From NCBI GenBank assembly GCA_910587755.1, contig CAJUNZ010000082.1, positions 1 through 12,975 on the forward strand: a DNA stretch of 12,975 nt, read 5' to 3'. Every line of letters begins with the position of its first letter. Position 1 is the stretch's first letter. Source of the DNA: an uncultured Acetatifactor sp. Its GTDB lineage: Bacteria; Bacillota; Clostridia; Lachnospirales; Lachnospiraceae. The position numbers were made by a program, and so were the translations under genes. Shown here piece by piece: positions 12,759 through 12,975 of this stretch. A model generated the notes under the pieces. That model was given only the letters and a program-made list of their open reading frames with translations, did no database searches and had not been told where the DNA came from.

Positions 12759-12975
12759 ATGGGAACGACAAAAGTATTATTAGTAGGAGTGTGTAAATAT
12801 TTAACAGTTAAGTGTTCTTCTTTGCCTATGTGCAGAAATGATTTATTTGCAATGAGAAAGGCTCTTGTCAAAGGGTTAAATATAAGCCCAGGCAATATAC
12901 ACTTGTGTGGTGAAACGGGTATTGTAACAAAGAATGATTTTATTGCGTCAATATACACTGTACTTAAAGATATAT
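12759..12975 (+). CDS. Caspase-like (peptidase C14) family protein, 5' end only
   Basis: The 72 codons visible before the window ends match the start of a caspase fold: first beta strand KVLLVGVCKY (5-14), the SLPMCRNDLFAMRKAL segment (21-36) with the Asn-Asp that follows the first strand in bacterial caspase homologues, second strand NIHLCGE (46-52), then the helix TKNDFIASIYTVLKD (57-71). The catalytic His (H-G) and Cys would lie beyond the edge, so activity and fused domains cannot be judged. AGGTAGG lies 8 bases before the ATG. Prokaryotic caspase homologues often act as effectors in defence or signalling, frequently fused to or next to sensor or pore-forming modules. Low GC and decayed toxin-antitoxin genes beside it suggest accessory DNA. 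Confidence 0.65.
   Translation, partial: MGTTKVLLVGVCKYLTVKCSSLPMCRNDLFAMRKALVKGLNISPGNIHLCGETGIVTKNDFIASIYTVLKDI

Overview
The window looks like a chromosomal segment of a gut-type Clostridia, probably Lachnospiraceae. This rests on strong AGGAGG-type ribosome binding sites, Gram-positive style promoters, protein families typical of that group (FolD, M18 aminopeptidase, MATE, zinc-ribbon/TM2, AAA-ATPase_like/PDDEXK_9) and a tRNA-Leu gene without encoded CCA. Genus cannot be fixed from the sequence alone.

There are three compositional blocks. Left block (1-1670) is AT-rich. It holds a C-terminally truncated TnpB/Cas12-like gene on the minus strand (about 35-955) and then about 700 bases with no convincing gene. 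That stretch contains hairpins, degenerate repeats and an orphan promoter with perfect consensus hexamers. Middle block (1670-11560) is GC-richer core DNA. On the minus strand, read right to left, are a DJ-1/PfpI protein, an M18 aminopeptidase, a membrane-anchored Ig-domain trypsin-like protease, folD, and an AAA-ATPase/PD-(D/E)XK gene broken by a 61-bp duplication; the last ends at a clear terminator. A divergent promoter pair separates this row from a plus-strand CYTH-domain gene. After that come a minus-strand tRNA-Leu(UAG) with its own consensus promoter and terminator, a minus-strand MATE exporter, a divergent plus-strand double zinc-ribbon/TM2 membrane protein, and a transposase-like remnant.

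Right block (11562-12975) is AT-rich and looks like accessory DNA. It holds a decayed HicA/HicB toxin-antitoxin locus: a 50-residue hicB N-terminus, a hicA C-terminal remnant, and a second hicB nearly complete but for one in-frame TAA. It ends with the start of a caspase-like (peptidase C14) gene running off the right edge.

The core genes are mostly housekeeping: one-carbon metabolism, peptide turnover, protein quality control and export. The most notable observations are the caspase-fold gene next to toxin-antitoxin wreckage, the TnpB-like protein with Ala where the RuvC-I Asp is expected, the repeat-mediated frameshift in the ATPase/nuclease gene, and the orphan promoter and hairpin pair at 1040-1490. 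No complete new system is visible. If one exists, its centre is probably to the right of 12975.
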